64,000 nt of DNA from Akkermansiaceae bacterium UBA956. GTDB lineage: Bacteria; Verrucomicrobiota; Verrucomicrobiia; Verrucomicrobiales; Akkermansiaceae. How positions within the stretch are numbered: position 1 is the stretch's first letter; each line of letters opens with the position of its first letter. The stretch spans positions 124,001 to 188,000 of the forward strand of contig DBCO01000007.1 in the NCBI GenBank assembly GCA_002293145.1. The letters run 5' to 3'. Both the position numbers and the translations under genes were made by a program. A model generated the notes under the pieces. It was given only the letters and a program-made list of their open reading frames with translations. It had not been told where the DNA came from and made no database searches. Of the stretch, positions 34,694 to 43,182 are shown piece after piece.

Positions 34694-35572
34694 ATGTCCG
34701 TTTTGACTAGACGCAGATGTTTCGCCATGACTCTTGGTACTGTAGTGGGTCATGGTGGTTTTTTTTCAGGGTTTGCGAAAGCGTTAGAAGCGGAGAAAAA
34801 TCATCGAGATTTGCGCTTTCAGATCGGCGAGGGATTCGGCGTGGGTCTGAGCGAAAATATCGAAGCGGTCTTGCGTTCGTCTGGTGAAACCATTTGGTGT
34901 CATTGCACTAGCACGCACTGGCAGATTTCAGGCTTTTCGATTTACCAGCACGAGCAGCATCCGATCTGTCATTTTGATCATACGGCGGATTCTTGCGTAT
35001 TGATCGGGTTGGCCACAAAGCAGACTTTTTGGGCTCAGTATGCGTTTCAGTTTGCTCATGAATTTTGTCACGCTCTGATTGGTCACTCCAGCAACTGGCG
35101 CAAACGCAATCTGCGACAGGCTGGACCGAATTTTTGGTTAGAGGAGTGTCTTTGCGAAGTTGCTTCACTGTTTTCTCTGCGGGCAATGTCTGAGACGTGG
35201 CGATCTAAGCCACCGTATCCGAACTGGAAAGATTATGCAGAGCACCTAAAGTCTTATGCAGACGAGCGGATTGAGAAAACTCGACAGACGTATCGGCAGC
35301 CCTTTCCATCATGGTTTGCTGAGGTAGAAAATGATCTGCGGAGAAACCCCACTATGCGGGAGCACAATTGTCGCATTGCTCTGGAATTGCTGCCGATCTT
35401 TGAGGCGCATCCAGTAGGCTGGGATTCCCTTCAGCATTATCGTATGACGGTACCGAGCGAGGAGCAAACGCTGCAGGAGCACTTCGAGCAATGGTTACGT
35501 TCTGCGGACCGATCGCAACATACATTCATTAAGAAAATTGGTACTGTTTTCAGCGTGAAAATCTTGCAGTAG
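34694..35572 (+). CDS. Predicted secreted gluzincin-like zinc metallopeptidase
   Basis: This is a 292-residue protein. The N-terminus, VLTRRRCFAMTLG, is a twin-arginine-like signal followed by a moderately hydrophobic, glycine-rich stretch. The active-site motif HEFCHALIGH (HExxH) lies near residue 130. About 25 residues on, FWLEECLCEVASLF supplies a Glu in a helix like the third zinc ligand of gluzincins. I do not recognise a named peptidase family. An upstream in-frame TTG (34658) overlaps the antiporter stop but would add residues before the signal; I prefer the ATG at 34694 with a promoter directly upstream. It converges with the HU-like gene, 12 bases away. Confidence 0.65.
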   Translation: MSVLTRRRCFAMTLGTVVGHGGFFSGFAKALEAEKNHRDLRFQIGEGFGVGLSENIEAVLRSSGETIWCHCTSTHWQISGFSIYQHEQHPICHFDHTADSCVLIGLATKQTFWAQYAFQFAHEFCHALIGHSSNWRKRNLRQAGPNFWLEECLCEVASLFSLRAMSETWRSKPPYPNWKDYAEHLKSYADERIEKTRQTYRQPFPSWFAEVENDLRRNPTMREHNCRIALELLPIFEAHPVGWDSLQHYRMTVPSEEQTLQEHFEQWLRSADRSQHTFIKKIGTVFSVKILQ

Positions 35573-35584
35573 TGACCGTGGCAC

Positions 35585-35911
35585 TTACGCCTTTTTTTCA
35601 CGAATGATTGGCAAGGTTTGGGATACTTTATCCTTAAACTCTTTGCCGGGCTTGAACTTTACCACCGCGCAGGCAGGGATGTGAATCGCCTTGCTTGGGT
35701 TGCGTGGATTACGACCGACCTTGGGCTTGATTTCAGAGACCTGGAACACGCCAAAATTCCTGATAATGACTTTTTCACCCAAGCACAGTTGTTCGGTCAC
35801 GGAGTCTATGAATTGATCGACGATTTCCGTCACAAGTTTCTGGGTCAGCTCGAGGTGGCTGAGTTTGTTCGTGATGTCAGCAATGAGATTGCGCTTCGTG
35901 AGTGTGGACAT
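35585..35911 (-). CDS. HU/IHF-family DNA-binding protein
   Basis: This 108-residue nucleoid protein starts at MSTLTKRNLIADIT (ATG 35911). KLSHLELTQKLVTEIVDQFIDSV forms the dimerisation helices, KVIIRNFGVFQVSEI the beta saddle, and GRNPRNPSKAIHIPA the DNA-binding arm with the intercalating proline context (RNPRNP). A lysine-rich tail ends the protein. It binds and bends DNA as a dimer. An ATG at 35968 is in frame, but the added residues are unlike the family. It is preceded on the same strand by rnhC, with 108 bases between. Confidence 0.9.
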   Translation of the reverse strand: MSTLTKRNLIADITNKLSHLELTQKLVTEIVDQFIDSVTEQLCLGEKVIIRNFGVFQVSEIKPKVGRNPRNPSKAIHIPACAVVKFKPGKEFKDKVSQTLPIIREKKA

Positions 35912-36019
35912 GGCTACTGTAAATAAGTAATGATTTGGCGACTGTGGCGCGCGCCATTTGTAAGCCATAGAATCACCAATTTGTCGCGAAAAAAATGCTT
36001 TTTTTGGTAAATTATTATG

Positions 36020-36934
36020 TTAGATGAGGTCGCCGATCACTTGCTGTGTGGTCTTGAAATGTAGTTTTACTACCTTGCCAAGTGCCTCATTACCATGCTT
36101 CTGAATGACCTGCTTTGCTGCTGAAATGACTGACGCAGAGGCGCCAAGTGGTAGCGTTACCCCACCAGCGACAGAGGTTTTGTCCATCCATTCGACGAAT
36201 CTTTCGCGTGCCAAAATCGAGGCGGCAGCTACGGCGATGTCTGACTCTCCTCCGGTCCGCTGATCGAGGGTGATTTTCAGTTTTTTGGCAGCTAGCGCTT
36301 TTTGCAATACGAATGGCTTGGCGAATTGGTCACTCAGTGTGCGCGGGCAATCAGGCACGAGTTGGAGCAATTTTTCAATCACACTGGCATGACCCCATGC
36401 GAGCATTTTGTTGAGATTGCCAAATTGTTGATAGGTTTCATTGTAGCGTTGAGGCGCTAAAGTCATGATGTAAAACTCAACTCCTGGAGTGCTGCGAATG
36501 ACTTCTGCAAGTTGTCGAATTTTCGCGGCACTATTGACTTTTTTCGAGTCCATGATGCCAGCCTTCATCAATTGCTTGGTAACCTCGTGATCGGTGAAGA
36601 CTCCCGCAATGACCAATGGTCCGAAGTAATCGCCCTTACCGCTTTCATCGATGCCGAAGTGCGGTGAAAACATCTGCGGGTCATGAATTTCTTCATAGCC
36701 CATCGCCGCGACTCCGAGCACTTCAGGTTCAAGATGAAATTCGATGAAATCTCGCGTATCTTTTCCCTGAATCAAAACCTTAGGACCCTTTTCATAAACA
36801 CTCACGCTGAGCTTGCCTTTGCGGGCCGAAAATTGCGTGTAAGGCTTTTCGACAAACTCAAAATCCTGGGCTTTGAGCAAATCGCGAAGCTTTTTGCATT
36901 GCAGTGTGGTAAGTGGTGCCGTGTAGGATTTCAT
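36020..36934 (-). CDS. rnhC: Ribonuclease HIII
   Basis: This 304-residue enzyme cleaves the RNA strand of RNA–DNA hybrids. The N-terminal TBP-like substrate-binding domain (to about residue 85) distinguishes HIII from HII. The catalytic domain starts with FGIDESGKGDYFGPLV, where Asp96 and Glu97 are metal ligands and the G[K/R]G motif contacts the 2'-OH. MDSKKVNS follows, then a later Asp in ITLDQRTGGESDIAVAAASILARE. I use the ATG at 36934; a TTG 12 bases upstream is also in frame. It is transcribed divergently from mutY, another genome-maintenance gene. Confidence 0.93.
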   Translation of the reverse strand: MKSYTAPLTTLQCKKLRDLLKAQDFEFVEKPYTQFSARKGKLSVSVYEKGPKVLIQGKDTRDFIEFHLEPEVLGVAAMGYEEIHDPQMFSPHFGIDESGKGDYFGPLVIAGVFTDHEVTKQLMKAGIMDSKKVNSAAKIRQLAEVIRSTPGVEFYIMTLAPQRYNETYQQFGNLNKMLAWGHASVIEKLLQLVPDCPRTLSDQFAKPFVLQKALAAKKLKITLDQRTGGESDIAVAAASILARERFVEWMDKTSVAGGVTLPLGASASVISAAKQVIQKHGNEALGKVVKLHFKTTQQVIGDLI

Positions 36935-37017
36935 CAGTCGTCGCAAGAAGTATGCGCTAGCCGACGAGTTCTATACAGCAAATAATTGGGCGAAATGCAT
37001 TGCAGATGTGGTGATCT

Positions 37018-38046
37018 ATGCTTTGCTTAGCTGTGCTCAAGCCCATTGCTACCAAGAACCTCACTGATGACGCTTCAGGATTTCATAGCGCCTTACGCTC
37101 ATGGTTCATCCAAAATGGCAAGGATTACCCATGGCGTCGCACCCACGATCCGTATGCAATTTTGGTGAGTGAAGTGATGCTGCAGCAAACTCGTTTGGCT
37201 GTGGTGCTAGGAAAGGGATACTACGAGCGTTTTATGGAAATTTTCCCTGATTTGGAAACTTTAGCATCATCATCTGAGGATGAATTGTTACGCGTGTGGG
37301 AAGGGCTTGGCTATTATCGAAGGGCGCGCATGCTGCATGCGACAGCCCGTGCCGTGGTGGAGCAACATGCTGGAGTTTTTCCTATTGAGGAAAAGGAATT
37401 GTTAGCCTTGCCTGGGATTGGCCGCTACACAGTAGGCGCGTTGCGTAGCTTTGCCTTCGATCTTCCGACACCACTTGTCGATGGCAATGTCATGCGGGTT
37501 TTTGCGAGATTGTTCAATGATTCTACTCCCGTTGACTCGTCAGAGGGGATCAAGAAGAACTGGCAGCGTGCGGAAATTTTGTTAGATCAAAAACACCCGC
37601 GTTTGTATAACTCAGCGTTCATGGAACTGGGCCAGACTTTTTGCAAGGTTGGACTGCCCGATTGCCTTTCGTGCCCCGTGGCGGCGTTTTGTCAATCGAG
37701 CGATCCTCAATCGTTGCCGGTGAAGGTTGGCAAAGTCGTGATTACGCAACTGGAAGAGCTATCGATTTTCGCGCGTCAAGAAAGCAAGGTCTTATTGGCC
37801 ATGGAGCAGGGGACTCGACGCCGAGGATTGTGGCGATTGCCAGAACGCACGAGCGAGGAAATCCTAAGCGCTGATTTACTCTATGAAGCTACCTACGCAA
37901 TCACCCGCTATCGTGTGGCGATGCGGGTGCATGTTGCAAATGAAAAAACGGCAAGACTCGGGGAGCAATGGGTAGAGGAAACAGAACTTGAATCTTTTCC
38001 CATGTCAGCCCCCTATCGCAAAGCCCTGCGCCACTTGCTTGCGTAA
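37018..38046 (+). CDS. mutY: A/G-specific adenine DNA glycosylase
   Basis: This 342-residue enzyme removes adenine opposite 8-oxoguanine or guanine. The N-terminal HhH-GPD domain has the catalytic Glu in SEVMLQQTR, the helix-hairpin-helix LPGIGRYTVGALRSFAF and the catalytic Asp in PLVDGNVMRV. A [4Fe-4S] cluster site follows with Cys at residues 209, 216, 219 and 225 (spacing 6-2-5). The C-terminal NUDIX-like domain that senses 8-oxoguanine is present (RRRGLWRLPE). The 3' end overlaps a leftward pseudogene by 42 bases. Confidence 0.95.
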   Translation: MLCLAVLKPIATKNLTDDASGFHSALRSWFIQNGKDYPWRRTHDPYAILVSEVMLQQTRLAVVLGKGYYERFMEIFPDLETLASSSEDELLRVWEGLGYYRRARMLHATARAVVEQHAGVFPIEEKELLALPGIGRYTVGALRSFAFDLPTPLVDGNVMRVFARLFNDSTPVDSSEGIKKNWQRAEILLDQKHPRLYNSAFMELGQTFCKVGLPDCLSCPVAAFCQSSDPQSLPVKVGKVVITQLEELSIFARQESKVLLAMEQGTRRRGLWRLPERTSEEILSADLLYEATYAITRYRVAMRVHVANEKTARLGEQWVEETELESFPMSAPYRKALRHLLA

Positions 38047-38629
38047 GGCTAACGAATAACATAGTGGAACTTGTGGTTTCTCAATTTTGACGCGACCAAG
38101 TAGCTTGGTGTTACTTTCTTTGGGAATGAAAATGATCACAACATCATCATCGGCAGTTGCGTTTTCTGCAAAGGTAACAACGCCAGCGGATGCTGCTTTC
38201 AGTGCCACATCGGTGTAGTCTTGCAAATCCGTGCTCCACTGGAAGCTATGCGTTGTATCGTTTTCAGAATCGTCGCTGCGCATAAATGCGAAAACAACAT
38301 TTGTTACGGTGGCTACAAATGCGGGGAAGGATTTGTCGATTAGCAACATAAGGATTCCCCGCAAGTCCATACTCGATCAGGTTGCTAATGTTGTCGCCAT
38401 CTGCATCGTCTAGCACGCCGCGCTTGGTGATATCAGTGATTGTGTTGGCGAATGCTGCGTAAGCTGCGATGGTCGGCGTGCTTTCGAAACGCAGCTGCTT
38501 CAACTTAGCATCATGGACCACACTGTAACTTTCGGGCAAACCAGCTACATTGGCAAAGGTGTGATGTAGTGGGCCTAAGTATGTTGCAATCACATAATAT
38601 GGACTGGTAACTCCCTTTGGTAACCACAT
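38005..38629 (-). pseudogene. Frameshifted C-terminal remnant of a large secreted surface protein
   Basis: Two overlapping minus-strand frames together encode the C-terminus of a verrucomicrobial secreted protein. The first (38629 leftward) gives a beta-rich region, then DDADGDNISNLIEYGLAGNP, then turns to nonsense. The second (to 38005) resumes with PAFVATVTNVVFAFMRSDD and FQWSTDLQDYTDV, the normal continuation of this module in the intact proteins encoded at 13574, 19902 and 49633. The shift lies near 38330–38350. An in-frame stop precedes the first ATG, and no signal peptide or N-terminal domains remain. The sequence runs into the 3' end of mutY. It is best read as a decayed gene; a sequencing error could explain the frameshift but not the missing N-terminus. 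Confidence 0.72.
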
Positions 38630-38698
38630 TTTTCATCGGCTTATGAATGAGTTCATCTAACAGGAATTTCAGTATCCCCAGGAAATAAGAAAATCTGC

Positions 38699-38726
38699 TG
38701 GCATCACATCGTCAGATGAGTATGAT
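38699..38726 (+). promoter_or_regulatory. Promoter of the M42 peptidase gene, leaderless geometry
   Basis: TATGAT (38721–38726) ends 7 bases before the ATG at 38734, with TGGCAT (38699–38704) 16 bases upstream as a weak -35 box. This favours the third in-frame ATG as the start. Confidence 0.38.
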
Positions 38727-38733
38727 TTCGTGC

Positions 38734-39810
38734 ATGCAGAAAAAGGCATTGTCGTTATTGCAGGAGCTTACCGAGGCGCATTCCGTTCCTGGTCATGAGG
38801 ATGAAGTTCGCGCGATTTTTGTGGATGAGATGCAAGAACATGGCGATCTCAGCACCGATGGCTGCGGTTCGGTGTTTTGCGCCACGGGCTATGGTCCGCG
38901 TGTGTTGGTAGCTGGCCACATGGATGAGGTGGGATTTTTAGTGCAGAACATCACGCCTGAAGGCTTCTTGCAGTTTGTGGCTGTTGGCGGCTGGTGGGAG
39001 CATTCGTTACTATCGCAGAGATTTGAGGTTCGCACTCGCAGTGGTGAAAAAATTCTCGGTGTTGTGGCCTCGCGCCCACCCCATTTTTTGCCCGCATCGC
39101 AGCGGTCGCAGATCATACCTATTGATCAAATGTTCATCGATGTAGGCGCATCATCGCGTGAGGAGGCCGAGCGTGAAATGGGAATTTCCTTGGGGGACCC
39201 GATCGCTCCCGTGAGTCAGTTCACTCCCATGGGGCGGGAAGATTTATACATGGCGAAGGCCTTTGATAACAGAGTCGGCATGGCTGCTGCGATTCAAAGT
39301 GGACAAATTCTTTGCCAATCTTCTCACCCGAACCACCTCATACTCGCAGGCACGGTGATGGAAGAAGTGGGGCTCCGCGGAGCAAAAACAGCTGCACATT
39401 TCACGCGCCCTGATGTGGCTTTGGTTCTTGAAGGTCCACCAGCCGACGACACTCCAGGATTTGCTCGCTCTGAATCACAAGGTCGACTCGGTGGCGGTGT
39501 GCAGATCCGTTTGTTTGATCCTACCGCCATCACCAATCCACGCCTCGCAGCTCTGGCGATTCAAGTCGCAAATGACGAGGGCATTCCTTATCAAGTCACA
39601 GTGCGCCGCAGTGGGGGAACCGATGCGGGCTCGATTCATCAGTCTGGCTCTGGTGTGCCGAGCATTGTGCTAGGTGTGCCGGCACGCTACATTCACTCGC
39701 ACAATTCCATCATCGATATCAATGACTACCTCGCCATGGTATCGCTGACGACCGCTCTCGTGCGCCGCCTCGATGAAAGCACTGTGGCAAGTTTGACGAC
39801 TTACCTGTGA
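38734..39810 (+). CDS. M42-family aminopeptidase (glutamyl aminopeptidase/FrvX-like)
   Basis: This is a 358-residue cytoplasmic dizinc peptidase. Family motifs in order are ELTEAHSVPGHEDEV at the N-terminus, VAGHMDEVGF (His and Asp ligands), KAFDNRVGMAAA (bridging Asp), AGTVMEEVGLRGA (catalytic Glu pair), SGGTDAGSIHQSG, and RYIHSHNSIID near the end (final His ligand). These enzymes trim peptides and often form dodecameric shells. ATGs at 38716 and 38722 are in frame, but the one at 38734 fits both the family N-terminus and a -10 box 7 bases upstream. The 3' end overlaps the convergent hydrolase gene by 10 bases. Confidence 0.9.
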   Translation: MQKKALSLLQELTEAHSVPGHEDEVRAIFVDEMQEHGDLSTDGCGSVFCATGYGPRVLVAGHMDEVGFLVQNITPEGFLQFVAVGGWWEHSLLSQRFEVRTRSGEKILGVVASRPPHFLPASQRSQIIPIDQMFIDVGASSREEAEREMGISLGDPIAPVSQFTPMGREDLYMAKAFDNRVGMAAAIQSGQILCQSSHPNHLILAGTVMEEVGLRGAKTAAHFTRPDVALVLEGPPADDTPGFARSESQGRLGGGVQIRLFDPTAITNPRLAALAIQVANDEGIPYQVTVRRSGGTDAGSIHQSGSGVPSIVLGVPARYIHSHNSIIDINDYLAMVSLTTALVRRLDESTVASLTTYL

Positions 39811-40850
39811 TGCCTGGCGTGTGAACTGCGAGCAGGAAGCTGCTCCAGCCATTTGCCAATGTCTCCAATGACACGATCTTTTTGCGAATCATACATCAGC
39901 AAGTGGTGCGATTTTGGATAAAACAAGCGCTTTTTTTCAGGGACCTGAGAGAGCCTGCGATAGAAATCTTCGACATCGGCGGTGTCGTTGAAATAATCTT
40001 GACCTCCATGAACGACGAGTGTGGGCACTTTGATCATCGATGCCGAAGCTTTCATTTCTTCGATCATGTCGTGCAGCTGAATGAGCAGGCGCAAGGTGTG
40101 CCGCTCCACATGCCAGGCATTGGTTTCCGACTGTTCATTATGCGAAGAGTCAGCTGTCATCTTTACACTTTGCCCACCGGATAGGGTATCGAGTGAGAGA
40201 CGCGCGGAGGGGAAAATTTTCGCAATCGCGCGCACCGTATGTTTCTTCCAGATAGGGAAATCACCACGGATTCCGACCACGGGCGAGGTGATGATAATAG
40301 CATCGCAAGCCGGCCGGAGACCCTGATCGATTTCACAGCGATAGGCGTTAGTCAAAATGAGCGAGCCCATGCTCTCGCCTTGCCAGACAATGTTCGCCCG
40401 TGGGTGTTTTTCCCGAACTAGGCGTGTAAACGTGTCGAGATCGCGATACCAGTTTTCCGCTTGATCGATGTCACCACGGCGCTCAAGCACAGGGTCGAGC
40501 CCTTGTCCGCGCACTTCGTAGGCATAAAGTGCAAAGTCAGGATGTTTTTCTAGCAAATGCTTGCCCAGATTTTCATAGTCGATCGAGGCTCCGCAAAATC
40601 CATGCAGCGCGATGACGACAGTTTTCGGCTCGCTGTTGTTTTTCGATTTACTGAGAAATTTACGATACGAAAAACTCTGTCGATCATTTGTTGTAAAGGT
40701 TTTTTCGCCGAGCCTTGGTTGCTCATAGGAGTGATTGACCAAGGTGTAGTTTGGCTTCCTTTGGCAAGAAGCGCCGAATAATCCGAGCAAAAAAAACACA
40801 ACAACCCCGCGCGCAACAGCGCGGCAGAAGATCGATCGTTGAGCGTTCAC
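39801..40850 (-). CDS. Membrane-anchored alpha/beta hydrolase (monoacylglycerol-lipase-like)
   Basis: This 349-residue protein starts at the GTG at 40850, followed by a basic segment and the hydrophobic stretch VVVFFLLGLFGASC, a possible lipoprotein signal. The hydrolase core has the oxyanion-hole region VIALHGFCGASIDYE, YEVRGQGLDP, the nucleophile elbow WQGESMGS, an acid in VVHGGQDYF, and the catalytic His in SHHLLMYD. This pattern is close to monoacylglycerol lipases and lysophospholipases. A TTG at 40886 is in frame upstream but coincides with a -35 box. The substrate is probably a lipid ester; not certain. It converges with the M42 gene. Confidence 0.83.
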   Translation of the reverse strand: MNAQRSIFCRAVARGVVVFFLLGLFGASCQRKPNYTLVNHSYEQPRLGEKTFTTNDRQSFSYRKFLSKSKNNSEPKTVVIALHGFCGASIDYENLGKHLLEKHPDFALYAYEVRGQGLDPVLERRGDIDQAENWYRDLDTFTRLVREKHPRANIVWQGESMGSLILTNAYRCEIDQGLRPACDAIIITSPVVGIRGDFPIWKKHTVRAIAKIFPSARLSLDTLSGGQSVKMTADSSHNEQSETNAWHVERHTLRLLIQLHDMIEEMKASASMIKVPTLVVHGGQDYFNDTADVEDFYRRLSQVPEKKRLFYPKSHHLLMYDSQKDRVIGDIGKWLEQLPARSSHARHHR

Positions 40851-40857
40851 AGCCGCT

Positions 40858-40886
40858 ACCCTAGTCGGTTGAGTAGGTTTTGGCAA
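40858..40886 (-). promoter_or_regulatory. Promoter of the alpha/beta hydrolase gene, leaderless geometry
   Basis: On the minus strand TTGCCA (40886–40881) and TAGGGT (40863–40858) are 17 bases apart and the -10 box ends 7 bases before the GTG at 40850. It sits immediately after the terminator of the upstream gene, which supports independent transcription. Confidence 0.48.
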
Positions 40887-40896
40887 GGATAGGGTG

Positions 40897-40928
40897 AAAA
40901 AAATCAGGGTAACTCTTGTCTGTTACCC
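40897..40928 (-). terminator. Rho-independent terminator of the PQQ-type dehydrogenase gene
   Basis: On the minus strand GGGTAAC (40928–40922) pairs with GTTACCC (40913–40907) around an 8-base loop, followed after three bases by seven T residues. It begins 8 bases after the stop codon of the dehydrogenase gene. Confidence 0.8.
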
Positions 40929-40936
40929 CAAGAAAA

Positions 40937-42088
40937 TTACTCGGCCTCAATGATTTGATAGACCGGACCTGAGTGATCAACGATAAAAACATTGCCATCG
41001 AGATCTTCGCCAAACGATGGGATCTGCTTGATGTTTCCGCCTTTGGGTTGCAATTCGTCGGTGTGATCTTTGAAATCACGAGCCTTGCCGTTTTTTAACT
41101 CAAAGGACCAAATCCGAGGATTTTGGTAATCAGCAAAAATGTAGCGACCTTGCAATTCCTTCACCGGGCCGCGATACAGGTAACCGCCGGTCACGGAGAA
41201 GCCCTCATCCTTGCCGCCACCGTGTTTGTAAACATACACCGGCTCGACATTGTCCTTTGGCTTATCCCCGCCGACATCGTTGGCTGGCGTAGCGACTTCA
41301 CCTTCGCGCAGGCGCCAGCCAAAATTTGCACCGAATCCATCCTTGTGGGTCGTGTAGCTAATTTCCTCCCAATGATTTTGACCGACATCGCCAATCCACA
41401 AATCACCGGTTTTTCGATCAAAAGAACAACGCCAAGGATTGCGAATACCATAGGCCCATATTTCCGGCTTAGCATCTTTGTTTTTCAAAAATGGATTGTC
41501 TTTGGGAACTTCGTAGCCCTTGTCGCCGGAGACATCGATGCGTAAAATTTTACCCAGCAGCGAGCCTAAATCCTGTGCACGTTGTTTCGGATCATTGCCT
41601 GCGCCGCCATCGCCGTTGCCAATGTAGAGCATGCCATCGGGGCCGAAATCAAGCCAGCCACCATTGTGATTTTGAAAGTCTTGCTTGAAGCGCAAAACGA
41701 TTTCTTCCTTTGAGGCATCAATGGCACCACCTTTGACTTGAAAGCGGGAAATGCAGGTGTGGTGTTCTTTATCGACGTAGTTGATGTAAAATCGTCCGGT
41801 TTTGGAGAAATTAGGAGCAAAAGCCAAACCAAGCATACCTTCTTCATTGCCTTGCCGTGAGACCTGCTTGCAGATGTCAAGCAGTATGGTTTTCTCGCCG
41901 GACTCAGGATCTACGGCCTTGATCACGCCATTCTGCTCCATCACCCAGAGTTGTTTTTTTGTCGACTGCGGCACGCCCACCCATACCGGGCGATCAAAGC
42001 CATCAGCGACTTTTTTTACGGCAATTTTCGCGCTGACCGGCAGCAATAGAGTTGAACTCAAGGCGAGGATCGAAAAGGTGTGTTGCAT
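40937..42088 (-). CDS. Exported PQQ-dependent aldose sugar dehydrogenase-like beta-propeller
   Basis: This is a 383-residue protein with a signal peptide ending near PVSAK (residue 20). It is a six-bladed propeller of the soluble glucose/aldose dehydrogenase family (YliI-like). LDICKQVSRQGNEEGMLGLAFAP comes early, HNGGWLDFGPDGMLYIGNGDGG (split here by blades) contains the conserved His and Gly/Asp, and GIRNPWRCSFDRKTGDLWIGDVGQ is the strongest family signature. It would oxidise aldoses in the periplasm using PQQ; no PQQ synthesis genes are visible. I use the ATG at 42088, which begins a normal signal peptide, rather than the GTG at 42118. It has its own promoter and terminator. Confidence 0.85.
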   Translation of the reverse strand: MQHTFSILALSSTLLLPVSAKIAVKKVADGFDRPVWVGVPQSTKKQLWVMEQNGVIKAVDPESGEKTILLDICKQVSRQGNEEGMLGLAFAPNFSKTGRFYINYVDKEHHTCISRFQVKGGAIDASKEEIVLRFKQDFQNHNGGWLDFGPDGMLYIGNGDGGAGNDPKQRAQDLGSLLGKILRIDVSGDKGYEVPKDNPFLKNKDAKPEIWAYGIRNPWRCSFDRKTGDLWIGDVGQNHWEEISYTTHKDGFGANFGWRLREGEVATPANDVGGDKPKDNVEPVYVYKHGGGKDEGFSVTGGYLYRGPVKELQGRYIFADYQNPRIWSFELKNGKARDFKDHTDELQPKGGNIKQIPSFGEDLDGNVFIVDHSGPVYQIIEAE

Positions 42089-42098
42089 AGTGTGTCTA

Positions 42099-42126
42099 CA
42101 CATAAATGTTAATTCCACAGAGTCAA
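42099..42126 (-). promoter_or_regulatory. Promoter of the PQQ-type dehydrogenase gene
   Basis: On the minus strand TTGACT (42126–42121) and TATGTG (42104–42099) are 16 bases apart. The -10 box ends 10 bases before the ATG at 42088. Confidence 0.5.
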
Positions 42127-42177
42127 GCTACAAGCGAACTTTCGGAAAAATTTACGCATCTCTGTCATACACTGCGA

Positions 42178-43176
42178 TCAACTCACCAGCGCGTAATCTT
42201 CTGCACTGAGGCAGCAGGGGTCGGCCGCCACAAAATGACCGGGTTCAATTTCGGTGAGCGGTAGCTCTTTGTCAATCGTTTGCTCATAGAGCGGATGCTT
42301 CATGCGGTGACCAAACGCCGAACCGCGCGGTGGATTGATTGGTGAGGGGACATCGCCTTCTAATAGGATGCGTTCTTTTTTCGCAGCAGGATCAGCAACG
42401 GGAATTGCCGAAAGCAGGGCTTTGGTGTAGGCGTGGCGCGGATTGCGATAGAGTGAATCAGCATCTGCTAGTTCGACGATTTTGCCCAAATACATCACGG
42501 CCACACGATCGCTGATGTGTTTCACGACAGCGAGGTCGTGAGCGATGAAAAGATAGGCAAGACCCATTTCTTGTTGCAGTTCCAGCATCAAGTTGAGCAC
42601 TTGCGATTGCACCGATACATCAAGCGCACTAACAGGTTCATCACAGACGATCAATTTTGGCTTGAGCGCAATCGCTCGTGCGATGCCGATACGCTGCCTC
42701 TGACCACCGGAAAACTCGAACGAATACTTGTCGACAGAGCTACTCGGCAGCCCGACGCGATCCAGTAACTCGGCGACCCATATGTTCCGCTCTTCCTTGG
42801 TTCCAATGCCGTGGATGAGAAACGGCTCCTCCAAGATCGCGCGCACACTGTGTCGTGCATTCAGAGACTCAGAGGGATCTTGGAAAATCATCTGCATCTC
42901 GCGACGAAGTGGGCGGATTTTGGATTGGCTGGCCTTGGTGATGTCTTCGCCTTGGAAGGAAATACGGCCCGCGTTGGGTTGGTAGAGTCGGACGATGGCC
43001 TTGCCGAGTGTTGACTTGCCGCAACCAGATTCACCGACGAGCCCGAGCGTTTCTCCTGGTGCAATGGTGAGCGAAACATCATCCACCGCGCGCACCGCGC
43101 CGATTTGTCGCTTGAATACACCGCCATGCACGGGGAAGTGAATCTTGAGGTTTTCGACGGAAAGTAAATGTTGCAT
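42178..43176 (-). CDS. Peptide ABC transporter ATP-binding protein (OppF/DppF type)
   Basis: This is a 332-residue ATPase. Motifs are Walker A GESGCGKS near residue 49, Q-loop MIFQDPSESLNAR, signature SGGQRQRIGIARA near residue 160, Walker B LIVCDEPVSALD, and IAHDLAVV with the switch His. The C-terminal oligopeptide/dipeptide region includes YTKALLSAIPVADP. It is the last gene of the five-gene operon and follows the OppD-type gene by 6 bases. It pairs with that ATPase to power import of peptides or similar solutes. Length is normal for the family. Confidence 0.93.
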   Translation of the reverse strand: MQHLLSVENLKIHFPVHGGVFKRQIGAVRAVDDVSLTIAPGETLGLVGESGCGKSTLGKAIVRLYQPNAGRISFQGEDITKASQSKIRPLRREMQMIFQDPSESLNARHSVRAILEEPFLIHGIGTKEERNIWVAELLDRVGLPSSSVDKYSFEFSGGQRQRIGIARAIALKPKLIVCDEPVSALDVSVQSQVLNLMLELQQEMGLAYLFIAHDLAVVKHISDRVAVMYLGKIVELADADSLYRNPRHAYTKALLSAIPVADPAAKKERILLEGDVPSPINPPRGSAFGHRMKHPLYEQTIDKELPLTEIEPGHFVAADPCCLSAEDYALVS

Positions 43177-43182
43177 AATTTG

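Noticed and set aside
35570..35596. Possible terminator between the convergent metallopeptidase and HU-like genes
   Set aside because: The stem AGTG/CACT is only 4 bases, and the T run belongs to lysine codons of the HU-like gene.
35989..36007. AAAAAAATGCTTTTTTT palindrome between rnhC and the HU-like gene
   Set aside because: The stem is A/T only with no G+C core, which is a poor terminator; it may just reflect base composition.
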